Below are positions 25,730-32,278 of a stretch of 32,278 nt of DNA, piece after piece. The notes beneath the pieces are model-generated. The model was not told the origin of the DNA. It did not search any database and saw nothing but the letters and a program-made list of their open reading frames with translations. The position numbers and the translations under genes were made by a program. Each line of letters starts with the position of its first letter. Within the stretch, counting starts at the first letter, position 1. Source of the DNA: an uncultured Bacilli bacterium (lineage in GTDB: Bacteria > Bacillota_I > Bacilli_A > RF39 > UBA660); contig CANQIL010000017.1 in assembly GCA_947624045.1 (NCBI GenBank), positions 1 through 32,278 on the forward strand. Reading direction: 5' to 3'.

Positions 25730-26071
25730 TTATTCATTTGTCATTTTATTTTGTTTTAGATTTTCTCTAGCTTTAACTAATACTTCATAATAATTTGTTT
25801 CAACAGTAATACAATCTCTGATTCCATAAAATAAAATATAGAATAAATCTATTATTTCATTTTGATAACATCTAATATCTATAATCGTTTTTCCATCATC
25901 TGTTGTTAAAGGTACACTATATCTTAACAATTTATCTTTTAATTTTGCTGACTTGGTAGAAATGCTTTCATCTTTGTATTCTGTCATATTATTCAACATA
26001 TCCACAAGTTTGTTAAATTCTTCAATATTTAATTTTAATTTAATTGGTGGTATTCTTTTTGAATAAGCCAT
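25730..26071 (-). CDS. Unknown 113-residue protein
   Basis: I do not recognise this small soluble protein. It starts MAYSKRIPPIKLKLNIEEFNK, continues with helices and a strand pair around LTTDDGKTIIDIRC, then a hydrophobic helix (IIDLFYILFYGIRDC), and ends in a basic tail. GAGGTGAGAGATAAA before ATG 26071 fixes the start. The preceding in-frame GTG would overlap that site. The gene starts one base after the stop of its upstream neighbour and precedes the giant helicase-methylase, so the two are probably made together. Confidence 0.75.
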   Translation of the reverse strand: MAYSKRIPPIKLKLNIEEFNKLVDMLNNMTEYKDESISTKSAKLKDKLLRYSVPLTTDDGKTIIDIRCYQNEIIDLFYILFYGIRDCITVETNYYEVLVKARENLKQNKMTNE

Positions 26072-26072
26072 T

Positions 26073-26294
26073 TTATCTCTCACCTCTATCTCTGTTTTTA
26101 TTTTTTTCTTTCATATTGATATTTACTTCACTATCGTTAATTGAAACATCTTCTCTTGAAGATACTTTTTCTCTTAAATTCTTTAAGTTAATACTTTCTA
26201 TTGTGTCTTTTAAAATTCTTTCTGCTTCTTCTTTATTTTCAGCAACTACTGTTATAGAAGCATTACCTAATAGACTAACATTATATTCAAACAT
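26073..26294 (-). CDS. Unknown 73-residue protein
   Basis: A short protein with a strand-helix-like core, FEYNVSLLGNASITVVAENKEEAERILKDTI, resembling the small DpnD/PcfM-type fold in which a strand pair is followed by a helix with 'Ala-x-x-Glu-Glu-Ala'. A charged tail ends in RDRGER. The resemblance is loose and no role is known. GGAAGTGAG lies before the ATG, whose first base is the last base of the upstream stop codon. Its own last codons form the binding site of the next gene. Confidence 0.7.
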   Translation of the reverse strand: MFEYNVSLLGNASITVVAENKEEAERILKDTIESINLKNLREKVSSREDVSINDSEVNINMKEKNKNRDRGER

Positions 26295-26521
26295 TATTTC
26301 TCACTTCCTTTCTCTTTATTGCCACTTAAAAAAGCAACAACTTGTTTATTTTTTACTGCCTTTTTAAAATCTATAATTATTAAAGCTTCATTAGATTGTA
26401 AGTTTGGTATTTTTTCTAAATCTTCAATTTTCATAGCAAGTATTGTTTTATCGCTATTAAATCCGGCACTAAATAATTTTTCTAATGTTTTAGTAATTTG
26501 TGTAAGACTATAATTTCCCAT
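26294..26521 (-). CDS. Unknown 75-residue protein
   Basis: I do not recognise this small soluble protein (MGNYSLTQITKTLEKLFSAGF...). Residues 1-25 and 40-60 look helical, with a VVAFLSGNKEK end. I chose ATG 26521, one base after the sortase stop, with GGAGG 12 bases ahead. Starts four codons earlier lie inside that binding site. It is coupled at both ends, overlapping the next start by one base. Confidence 0.65.
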   Translation of the reverse strand: MGNYSLTQITKTLEKLFSAGFNSDKTILAMKIEDLEKIPNLQSNEALIIIDFKKAVKNKQVVAFLSGNKEKGSEK

Positions 26522-26522
26522 A

Positions 26523-27173
26523 CTATTCACCATCCTCCATCAATTCAAAAATAAAAACAATCTGTTTATTAGAATTGTCTTTACAAGTTATTAAGGTTAA
26601 AGTGTTCTTTTTCCCATTTCTAGAAATATTGGCAGTACCAGTTTTATCAATTTCATACTTATTTACTAGATTATAACCATATCTTGCTCCATTGTAGTAA
26701 ACATAAGCAATATCATTATCATCTAATTTCTTTAAATTTCTAAAATAGGCATTTCTTGCAGTTCCACTATGACCAGCTAAAATAAAATTTCCATTTTCTT
26801 CATTAGGCATATTAGATTCTTTTAATAACTTAATATTTTTATCAACATCATTTTCTTTAGAATCTTTTTCGTAAATACCTCTTTTAAAATTAATTTTAGG
26901 TATTTCTAAAACGGCAATATAATCTGTTTTGCTCTTTATAGCTCGACTTGTATCTTCACTATTATTTGACGCATTAATTATATCGGTAATTGATAAATTT
27001 CTTTGTTCATCAATAAATTCTTCTACTTTTTTATCTTCTATTTTATTTTTATTATAACTTTGATAAAATCTAAATCCAAAAATACTTACTCCCAAGATAA
27101 TTAAAACTAAAGAGCCAACTTTAATAAATTGACTCTTTTTTACTTTTTTATTACTTTCTCTTCTTGTTATCAC
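26523..27173 (-). CDS. Sortase paired with the upstream adhesin
   Basis: A 216-residue membrane-anchored transpeptidase that would join the adhesin to the cell wall. It has a basic start, one membrane helix (about 17-36), then the sortase core with LEIPKINFKRGIY, the catalytic His135 in ILAGHSG and Cys197 in TLTLITC. The arginine usually found some residues after the cysteine is not obvious: the segment reads KDNSNKQIVF. I prefer GTG 27173, seven bases after GGAGGG, over the in-frame ATG at 27194 that has no good site. It overlaps the adhesin end by 23 bases, so the enzyme and its substrate are coupled. The class is uncertain. Confidence 0.9.
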   Translation of the reverse strand: MITRRESNKKVKKSQFIKVGSLVLIILGVSIFGFRFYQSYNKNKIEDKKVEEFIDEQRNLSITDIINASNNSEDTSRAIKSKTDYIAVLEIPKINFKRGIYEKDSKENDVDKNIKLLKESNMPNEENGNFILAGHSGTARNAYFRNLKKLDDNDIAYVYYNGARYGYNLVNKYEIDKTGTANISRNGKKNTLTLITCKDNSNKQIVFIFELMEDGE

Positions 27174-29643
27174 TAATAATCCCTCCAAATCCAATTAATA
27201 TTAACAAAATACATAAAATTTCAATAAAATATGTTTCATTTAACCCTGTATCAGGTACTTCAACAATTATCTTCTCATTTTTTAAACTAGCTTTTACAAC
27301 TTCGCCATTCTCTTTAATTTCAAAATATACTTTCTCATCAGTAATTTGATAGTTATCCGCAGCTCTAGTTTCAATGATATACATTTTTTTGTTTACGGGT
27401 AAATCATTAATTACAATTTTTCCATCTTCATCTGTTATACCAGTAAAGACTAATTCATCATCTTCAGTAAATATTTTAATTTCAACATTTGGAATTGGTG
27501 TCCCATCTACTAAATCAGTTTTTGTAAATTCAAGTGTACCTTTCTTTAAGTAATTTTTAAGTTCAATAGTTTTTACAACTTTTTCAGTATATTGATTTTC
27601 ATATTCTAATTCAAATTCAACTGGCTCTTCTAATAAAACGTGATTTTCTTCAGTTTTAACTTCTGTTAGAGTATATTTACCTAATGGTAGATTATCTAAA
27701 GTAGCATTACCTTTTTTGTTACTTTTTATAATATTAACTAATTCTCCTTTACTATAATACTTTTTACCACCAATAACTATGTCTTCATTAGCTCGAATTT
27801 CAAATTCAACATTCTCTAGTGGTATTTCTTCATACTTATAGCCATCTTCTAAAACAAATTCTTCACCGATTTTATTAATAGCTAGTTTTCCTTTTACTTG
27901 TTTATTTTCAAATTTAACTTCAAAGATAACTCCTAGTTCATCTTCCTTTGAAAGTTTAGAATTTTCATCAATAGTAAATTCTTTAGATTGTTTATTCCAA
28001 AGGTAACCATCAAGAGCTTGGTCTACTTCTTCAAGTCTATATTTTCCTGTTGTTAATTCATAAGGTGTATAAAGAATACCATTTTCATCAGTTTTAAATT
28101 CACATAAAGTTTCAGCTTTTGGATAAGCTATTGTTTGGCATACATACTTATCATTGTAAACATCAAAAATTTTAAAAGTAATACCACTTCTAGTAATTAT
28201 CTTTTTTGTTTCTTGGTCTATTTTTATTACTTTTAATCTAGCTTGAATTGGAGCATTTGTGAATGATAATTTGATTATTTCTGGTGAATTTTCATTTATT
28301 TTAATCTTAAAATCATCAATTTTTTCGTGACCACTTGTTGTAGTTATTTGTTTTCCAGTATAAGTTCCATAAGGTAAATTTAATGTTGCATAACCATCAC
28401 TATCAGTCTTAACTCTTGCCACCATTTCATTTTTATTATTATAAAATTCGAATACTATATTTTCTTCTGGTATTAATACTCCAGTATCTCCATTAGCAAA
28501 GAATTTTCTAATTTTAATATTTCTTTTTACAACTTGTTCATATATTACAACTTCAGGGAATAACTCATCATTTGTTAGTTCAAAAGAGATTTCTTTCTTA
28601 TCAAGTTCATAACCTTTTGGATTAACTAACTCACGAAGATTAAATTTTCCTACATAAGGTAAATAATCACTTTGCACTGTTCCATCTTCATTAGTTGTTA
28701 GTTCCGTTATTTTGTTACCAGTTTCATCAAACACTCCATAAACGGCACCTTTTAAAGTTGCTTCACCTGATGGAATATTTTTACCAGTATCTCTATCTAG
28801 CTTTTTAATAGTAACTTTTCCTCCTAGAATATTAATATTAAATAATGTGCGAATTGGATCGACATTACCTACACGGAAAACATCTTGAGAGCCATCAGAA
28901 TAATAAAGAATGGGGCTAGTTGAATAAGCATTTGAAGTTTTAGTAAAACTTACTGAAGCATTTCCTATTCCATTTGCTTTTAAAGTTAATTGATTACCAC
29001 TCTTTGTAGCAGTTATATTATTAGAATAATTAATTGTAAAATTATTTAAAACACCATTGTTATCAGTTAATGTTAAGCTACTTCCAATATTCATACTTTG
29101 TGGAACATTGAAACTTGGTGTTTTACTATGCTCAGCAACTAATTTTTCTAACTCATTTATTTCAGTACTGAAAATATTATCATTTCTTGCCCCTTTATAA
29201 GTATCAGTGAAATAAATTTGTGATGATGGCTCTACAGTCCTCCAAATTAGAACTTGAGTAATTGCCCACCAATTTTTATCAGTATGATTTCCATAACCAT
29301 ATCCATAATAAGCAAGTAAGGTAACTCTTTGCCATTGTTCTTCATTTAGATTTATTACTGATACATAATCTTGTTGAGTAACATTATAAACATAATTGTT
29401 ATTAACATCTACGTAAGGTTGTATGCAATAAACAAATTCGTTATCTTCGCTTCTTCTTATTAACTGAGCTGGTATTGATTTTGAAAAACCATCTTGTCTG
29501 TCCATCGTAACATAAACATTACTTAAAAATTCACTAGGCCATATAGAGCCATTATATTGTTCTGCACTTACTTTACTTGTTGTGCAAAAAATAAAAGCCA
29601 TGATAAATATCATAGCTCCTAAAAACATCTTTTTAATTTTCAT
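27151..29643 (-). CDS. Thioester-domain surface adhesin with SpaA/Cna-B repeats and VPDTG anchor
   Basis: An 830-residue surface protein. Residues 1-27 are a signal peptide (cut near VSA-EQY). Residues about 35-200 form a thioester (TQXA) domain: Cys73 in FVYCIQ and Gln130 in WWAITQVLIW are the expected thioester partners, which can bind covalently to a target surface. Several SpaA/Cna-B-type beta domains follow (about 275-370, 370-465, 468-580, 585-690 and 695-790), the type stabilised by Lys-Asn isopeptide bonds. The C-terminus has VPDTG (796-800), a hydrophobic helix and KKRK, a cell-wall sorting signal. The sortase gene follows directly. A role in mating-pair contact is inferred. Confidence 0.93.
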   Translation of the reverse strand: MKIKKMFLGAMIFIMAFIFCTTSKVSAEQYNGSIWPSEFLSNVYVTMDRQDGFSKSIPAQLIRRSEDNEFVYCIQPYVDVNNNYVYNVTQQDYVSVINLNEEQWQRVTLLAYYGYGYGNHTDKNWWAITQVLIWRTVEPSSQIYFTDTYKGARNDNIFSTEINELEKLVAEHSKTPSFNVPQSMNIGSSLTLTDNNGVLNNFTINYSNNITATKSGNQLTLKANGIGNASVSFTKTSNAYSTSPILYYSDGSQDVFRVGNVDPIRTLFNINILGGKVTIKKLDRDTGKNIPSGEATLKGAVYGVFDETGNKITELTTNEDGTVQSDYLPYVGKFNLRELVNPKGYELDKKEISFELTNDELFPEVVIYEQVVKRNIKIRKFFANGDTGVLIPEENIVFEFYNNKNEMVARVKTDSDGYATLNLPYGTYTGKQITTTSGHEKIDDFKIKINENSPEIIKLSFTNAPIQARLKVIKIDQETKKIITRSGITFKIFDVYNDKYVCQTIAYPKAETLCEFKTDENGILYTPYELTTGKYRLEEVDQALDGYLWNKQSKEFTIDENSKLSKEDELGVIFEVKFENKQVKGKLAINKIGEEFVLEDGYKYEEIPLENVEFEIRANEDIVIGGKKYYSKGELVNIIKSNKKGNATLDNLPLGKYTLTEVKTEENHVLLEEPVEFELEYENQYTEKVVKTIELKNYLKKGTLEFTKTDLVDGTPIPNVEIKIFTEDDELVFTGITDEDGKIVINDLPVNKKMYIIETRAADNYQITDEKVYFEIKENGEVVKASLKNEKIIVEVPDTGLNETYFIEILCILLILIGFGGIISDNKKRK

Positions 29644-29668
29644 TTTTGATTTCCTTTCTTTTAAATTA

Positions 29669-30313
29669 TTAAATTTTTTTTAAACTTAGCATTGCACCTA
29701 AATACTTTCCAGAATAACTTATTACATCATAACACCAATATTGTTGATAATCTTGATAAGCAAGACCATTTTCATCGTATTTTATCTCTATTGCAACATC
29801 TCCTGCTTTCTTGCATTCAGTAATATTAGAATGAGTAACTTTTTTCCATTTTGTATCAGGCGTATTATAGTATTCATATTCAGTAATACCAAGTTTTTCC
29901 CATGAAGTTTGTTCTTGTTGAGGAGAACTTGTAACATTACTATTTGCCTTTTCTTGTTGATTATTTTGAGTGTTAATTTGATTGCCAATATCTTCAGGTG
30001 GATTGTTGGAGTTGCTACTAGGTGTTGTAGCATTGTTAGTTGGCATTTGTGAATTAACTTCGTTACTTGCTGAAAAAGATTCAGAAGTATTAATATTTTT
30101 TTCAATATTTTCATTAGTATTAGCTTGTTGTTCATCTTCATACATTTCGTTACTAATCTCATTTTGAATTATTTTTTTATCTTCACTATCTTGTACTGTG
30201 ATAGAATCATTTTTTGATACTTGAAATTCATCTAACACAAAACTAAGTGTCCCTCCAATTAAAGTTGCTATCATAACACATACAAGGCTTAAAAATATTT
30301 TTGCTAATTTCAT
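29669..30313 (-). CDS. Exported protein with a long Asn/Gln/Ser linker
   Basis: A 214-residue protein. Residues 5-27 are one hydrophobic helix, either signal peptide or N-terminal anchor. About 30-135 is a low-complexity, acidic, Asn/Gln/Ser/Thr/Pro-rich linker fit to cross the cell wall. Residues 136-214 form a small domain (WEKLGITEYEYYNTPDTKWKK ...) with two cysteines. I do not recognise the domain. It is the first gene after the promoter at 30341-30369 and precedes the adhesin by 25 bases, so it belongs to the surface module and may assist adhesion or mating-channel contact. Confidence 0.8.
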   Translation of the reverse strand: MKLAKIFLSLVCVMIATLIGGTLSFVLDEFQVSKNDSITVQDSEDKKIIQNEISNEMYEDEQQANTNENIEKNINTSESFSASNEVNSQMPTNNATTPSSNSNNPPEDIGNQINTQNNQQEKANSNVTSSPQQEQTSWEKLGITEYEYYNTPDTKWKKVTHSNITECKKAGDVAIEIKYDENGLAYQDYQQYWCYDVISYSGKYLGAMLSLKKI

Positions 30314-30340
30314 ATAAAATTATTCCTTTCTTTTACACTT

Positions 30341-30369
30341 ATAATATAATTACAAAACTATTTTGTCAT
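30341..30369 (-). promoter_or_regulatory. Promoter of the surface-module operon
   Basis: On the minus strand ATGACA (30364-30369, five of six consensus) and TATTAT (30341-30346, five of six) are separated by exactly 17 bases. Transcription would start near 30334, giving a leader of about 20 bases that contains the AAAGGA site of the first gene. The best promoter match I found in the window. Confidence 0.65.
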
Positions 30370-30401
30370 TTGTACGTTTAATATATTTACTTATTTTTTT
30401 C

Positions 30402-30428
30402 AGTTAGTAAATAATAGTTAGTATAACT
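30402..30428. repeat. Repeated AGTTAGTA and palindrome upstream of the operon promoter
   Basis: AGTTAGTA occurs at 30402-30409 and 30416-30423. The second copy is half of a palindrome AGTTA-GTA-TAACT (30416-30428). The sites lie 33-59 bases upstream of the -35 box, a position for an activator or for a partition-type protein. Confidence 0.45.
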
Positions 30429-30475
30429 AATAAGGGTGGTTTGTAAGGAGGGAAAAATAGGAATATATACTCCCA

Positions 30476-31411
30476 CTATCTTTCTCCTATTGACTTCTGT
30501 TTTTCCAGATATCTGTTATAAAAGTCTAGTGCTTTAAAAATATACTCTGTATATTTTGTGGAAGGCATACCTTTTGGCATTTTAAGTTCCAAAGTCTTAA
30601 AATCTAATTTCAGTTTTTCTACTTGATTAGGTTTTTCACGACTCATTATTTCTTCGATTTTATCTTCATCTAATTTCCCGTTTTTACTTAAATTTTTCAT
30701 TTCTTGGGCTTGAGATAAAGTCGGCGTGGCAACATTACATTCTATACTATTTAAAAGCCATTTTTGTTCTTCTTTATTAAGAAATGATATTTCATAACCT
30801 GGACTCAATGCAATATCCTCACTATCTACCATACCAAGTAATGGTTTTATTAGTTCAGTAAGTCTTATAAATCTATGAACGTTAGATTTACTTTCGCCAC
30901 TTTCTTTGGCTAATTCCTCATAAGCATTTAACCTTTTCCCAACTTGGGAAGAAGTTAAGTCCGTTCTTGCTCCCTGCCTGTTCATTGCCTCAATTTTCAT
31001 TTTATAAGCATAGGCTCGTTCACTTGGCAAAATGTGTTCTCTTTGTAAATTACTATCTACCATAATTATAGTGGCTTCATCATCTGTTAAATTTCTAACA
31101 ATACACGGTAAAGTTTCCTTATTTGCTATTTCACTTGCTTTTTTTCTTCTATGACCTGAAATCATCTGATATTTTCCATTTGCAAGTGGTCTAACAAGTA
31201 CAGGTAATAATACACCATATTCACTTATGCTTTTTGCCATTTCTTGCATTTCTTCATTTACTATTACTTTAAATGGGTGATTTGGGAAATCTTGAATATC
31301 TGTCAATGATATATCAACAACTTTTTCTAAACTACTATCTTTTCTTTCTTGTTCTGTTGTAAATAAATCATCTAACTTGGGCAACGGCATTTTTATTTCG
31401 TTCTTTGTCAT
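30476..31411 (-). CDS. parB: ParB/Spo0J family protein
   Basis: A 311-residue DNA-binding partition or regulatory protein. The N-terminal ParB fold (about 35-135) has IQDFPNHPFKV, the arginine patch GHRRKKA at 86-92 and NLQREHILPSERAYAYKMK. A helix-turn-helix follows around 140-190 (SQVGKRLNAYEELAKESGES, SNVHRFIRL). Family proteins bind parS and spread, with ParA as partner. I place the start at ATG 31411, where AAAGGAGG lies 8 bases ahead. An earlier in-frame ATG at 31477 lies deep in parA with no site. It overlaps parA by 44 bases. In integrated elements it helps maintain the excised circle or regulates transfer genes. Confidence 0.92.
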   Translation of the reverse strand: MTKNEIKMPLPKLDDLFTTEQERKDSSLEKVVDISLTDIQDFPNHPFKVIVNEEMQEMAKSISEYGVLLPVLVRPLANGKYQMISGHRRKKASEIANKETLPCIVRNLTDDEATIIMVDSNLQREHILPSERAYAYKMKIEAMNRQGARTDLTSSQVGKRLNAYEELAKESGESKSNVHRFIRLTELIKPLLGMVDSEDIALSPGYEISFLNKEEQKWLLNSIECNVATPTLSQAQEMKNLSKNGKLDEDKIEEIMSREKPNQVEKLKLDFKTLELKMPKGMPSTKYTEYIFKALDFYNRYLEKQKSIGER

Positions 31412-32192
31412 TTTCAAGCACCTCCTTTGCAAACGAAGAATACGCTTCTGCCACTTTGCCATTTTTGTCATAATCAAAAATACTTTTTCCAGTAGAAGTT
31501 GCTTCTGCTGTTTTTATTGCAAAAGGTATTTGTGTATCATAGAACTTTACTGCACTTCCATAATTCTCTTGTAATTGTGTTCTCATTTCTTTAGAAAGGT
31601 TTGTTCTTTTATCTACTAATGTTATTAGAACACCATCTACTTTTAATTGTGGATTGATTTGATTTCTAACTTTACTAACTGTCTTTAACAATTCAGTCAT
31701 TCCCATAGCAGAAAGATATTGACTTTGCATTGGGATTATCACACTATCTGCACTTGCTAATGCATTAACTGTTAAAATACCCAAAGATGGCTGACAATCT
31801 ATTAGTATATAATCATAATTATCTTTTACTTTAGATAAACAGTTCCTCATAGTGTACTCCCTGCTCATAGCACTAAACAATGACATCTCTAGCACCGATA
31901 ATCTTAAATTAGATGGAATTAAATCTACATTTTCTTTATGGTGTAAAATTGATTCATTTGTTTTAATAGTTTCATCATTCATTGACTGCTCCATTAAGTT
32001 TGCAATAGTCAGTGGTATTTTATCTAGTTCACGCCAACCCATTGAAATAGTAAGACTACCCTGTGGATCAGTATCTACTAATAATACCTTTTTACCCTTT
32101 TTTGCTAGAGCAACACCTAGACTAAAAGTTGTGGTGGTCTTGCCCACTCCACCTTTTTGATTTGCCACTGCAATAACTTTGCATTGCGACAT
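31368..32192 (-). CDS. parA: ParA/Soj family ATPase
   Basis: A 274-residue Walker-type ATPase for segregation of the excised element. The deviant Walker A box KGGVGKTT lies near residues 13-20 (VANQKGGVGKTTTT). VLLVDTDPQGSLTISMGW and DYILIDCQPSLGILTVNALASAD are the later motifs. Its length fits the small Soj type without an extra N-terminal domain. The start is uncertain. ATG 32192 gives the usual MSQCKVIAVANQKGG opening and has AGGA eight bases upstream. An in-frame ATG 11 codons earlier (32225, MPRCLLDRK) has GAGAGGA almost touching it. The gene overlaps parB by 44 bases, so both are made together. Confidence 0.93.
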   Translation of the reverse strand: MSQCKVIAVANQKGGVGKTTTTFSLGVALAKKGKKVLLVDTDPQGSLTISMGWRELDKIPLTIANLMEQSMNDETIKTNESILHHKENVDLIPSNLRLSVLEMSLFSAMSREYTMRNCLSKVKDNYDYILIDCQPSLGILTVNALASADSVIIPMQSQYLSAMGMTELLKTVSKVRNQINPQLKVDGVLITLVDKRTNLSKEMRTQLQENYGSAVKFYDTQIPFAIKTAEATSTGKSIFDYDKNGKVAEAYSSFAKEVLENDKERNKNAVAQVR

Positions 32193-32278
32193 ATACATTT
32201 TCCTGTCGAGTAGACATCTCGGCATTCCTCTCTTTCTAATTGTATTTTATTCATTGTGAGAAGTTTGTCTGACGCCCC
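32193..32278 (-). other. GC-richer leader or overlapping frame ahead of parA
   Basis: On the minus strand a second frame is open from the window edge, through an ATG at 32254, to a TAG at 32119-32117 inside parA. It would encode a peptide starting MNKIQLEREECRDVY. Its codons (TGC CGA GAT GTC TAC TCG) are unlike the AT-rich usage around it, and the patches GGGGCGTCAGAC (32278-32267) and GTCTACTCGAC (32216-32206) are GC-rich. This may be a DNA or RNA signal or the tail of an upstream gene cut by the edge. Undecided. Confidence 0.3.

Larger units (their letters stand above)
1875..32278 (-). mobile_element. Partial Tn1549/CTn2-like integrative and conjugative element
   Basis: A nearly continuous run of co-oriented genes carries relaxase, MobC, VirD4, VirB4, VirB6, PrgI, Maff2, PcfB, ParA/ParB, DUF3848, TOPRIM and the giant helicase-methylase, the shared backbone of Tn1549-like elements. 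No integrase, excisionase, topoisomerase or att site is in view, so neither end can be set. The left limit given here is only the last transfer gene. The HTH/orphan region at 1-1848 may also belong to the element. Confidence 0.85.

Noticed and set aside
29788-30162. A 124-residue minus-strand frame in the exported linker protein gene
   Set aside because: It is a repetitive shifted frame of the Asn/Gln-rich linker. The main frame has a promoter, binding site and signal peptide.
31412-31477. Longer parB start inside parA
   Set aside because: There is no binding site at 31477, whereas AAAGGAGG sits ideally before ATG 31411. The extra residues are a basic shadow of the parA frame.
1-32278. CRISPR arrays, tRNA or rRNA genes, insertion sequences, integrase, resistance genes
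   Set aside because: I looked for regular spaced repeats, cloverleaf-like blocks, transposase or recombinase motifs and resistance enzymes, and none is visible. The integrase presumably lies outside the window.
1-32278. Alternative genetic code (TGA as Trp), as in Mollicutes
   Set aside because: Long genes are intact under the standard code, and TGA is used as a real stop, for example at the end of the 273-residue gene at 6211.

Overview
The window is strongly AT-rich and uses ordinary low-GC Firmicutes signals: AGGAGG-type ribosome binding sites, the standard genetic code, and Gram-positive sortase and thioester-adhesin families. It holds most of the backbone of an integrative and conjugative element related to the Tn1549/CTn2 group, probably in a gut Bacillota. 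Species cannot be named from the sequence. Both ends of the element lie outside the window: there is no integrase, excisionase or recognisable att site, and no antibiotic-resistance gene.

Layout. Nearly all genes lie on the minus strand and are transcribed from right to left. (1) 30476-32278: parA and parB partition/regulatory genes, with an odd GC-richer patch ahead of parA. (2) 26523-30313: a surface module behind its own promoter (30341-30369), consisting of an exported linker protein, a thioester-domain adhesin with a VPDTG sorting signal, and its sortase. (3) 16596-26521: three small unknown proteins, a 2389-residue ArdC-like/methylase/SNF2-helicase giant, a DUF3848 protein, a TOPRIM primase-like protein, and an HTH protein with a cysteine cluster. 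(4) 13508-16589: DNA processing, with a candidate oriT, a short DUF3789-like membrane peptide, mobC, and a MOBP relaxase. A two-gene cargo cassette (TfoX-like and CPBP protease), with its own promoter and terminator, splits mobC from the relaxase. (5) 1875-13524: the mating apparatus, with PcfB, an ArdC-like protein, VirD4, a Maff2-type membrane subunit, VirB6, a block of four poorly known genes, PrgI, VirB4 and a membrane-anchored C39-like peptidase. (6) 1-1848: two small XRE regulators on the plus strand flanking an orphan 236-residue protein, then an AT-rich gap and the start of a membrane protein cut by the window edge.

How it fits together. MobC and the relaxase would process oriT, VirD4 with PcfB would deliver the DNA to a VirB4/VirB6/PrgI/Maff2 channel, and the C39-like protein would open the cell wall. 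The adhesin and sortase would hold mating cells together, while the helicase-methylase, TOPRIM and ArdC-like proteins handle or protect the incoming DNA. Many genes overlap, or carry the next gene's ribosome binding site inside their last codons. This points to tight translational coupling and leaves a recurrent Glu-Arg C-terminus.

The points most worth following are the orphan four-gene block at 6211-8625, the cargo cassette with a 20-bp direct repeat bracketing the tfoX-like gene, the candidate oriT, the CCGAT operator with its HTH/orphan neighbourhood, and an ArdC-like protein whose zinc motif is replaced by arginines.
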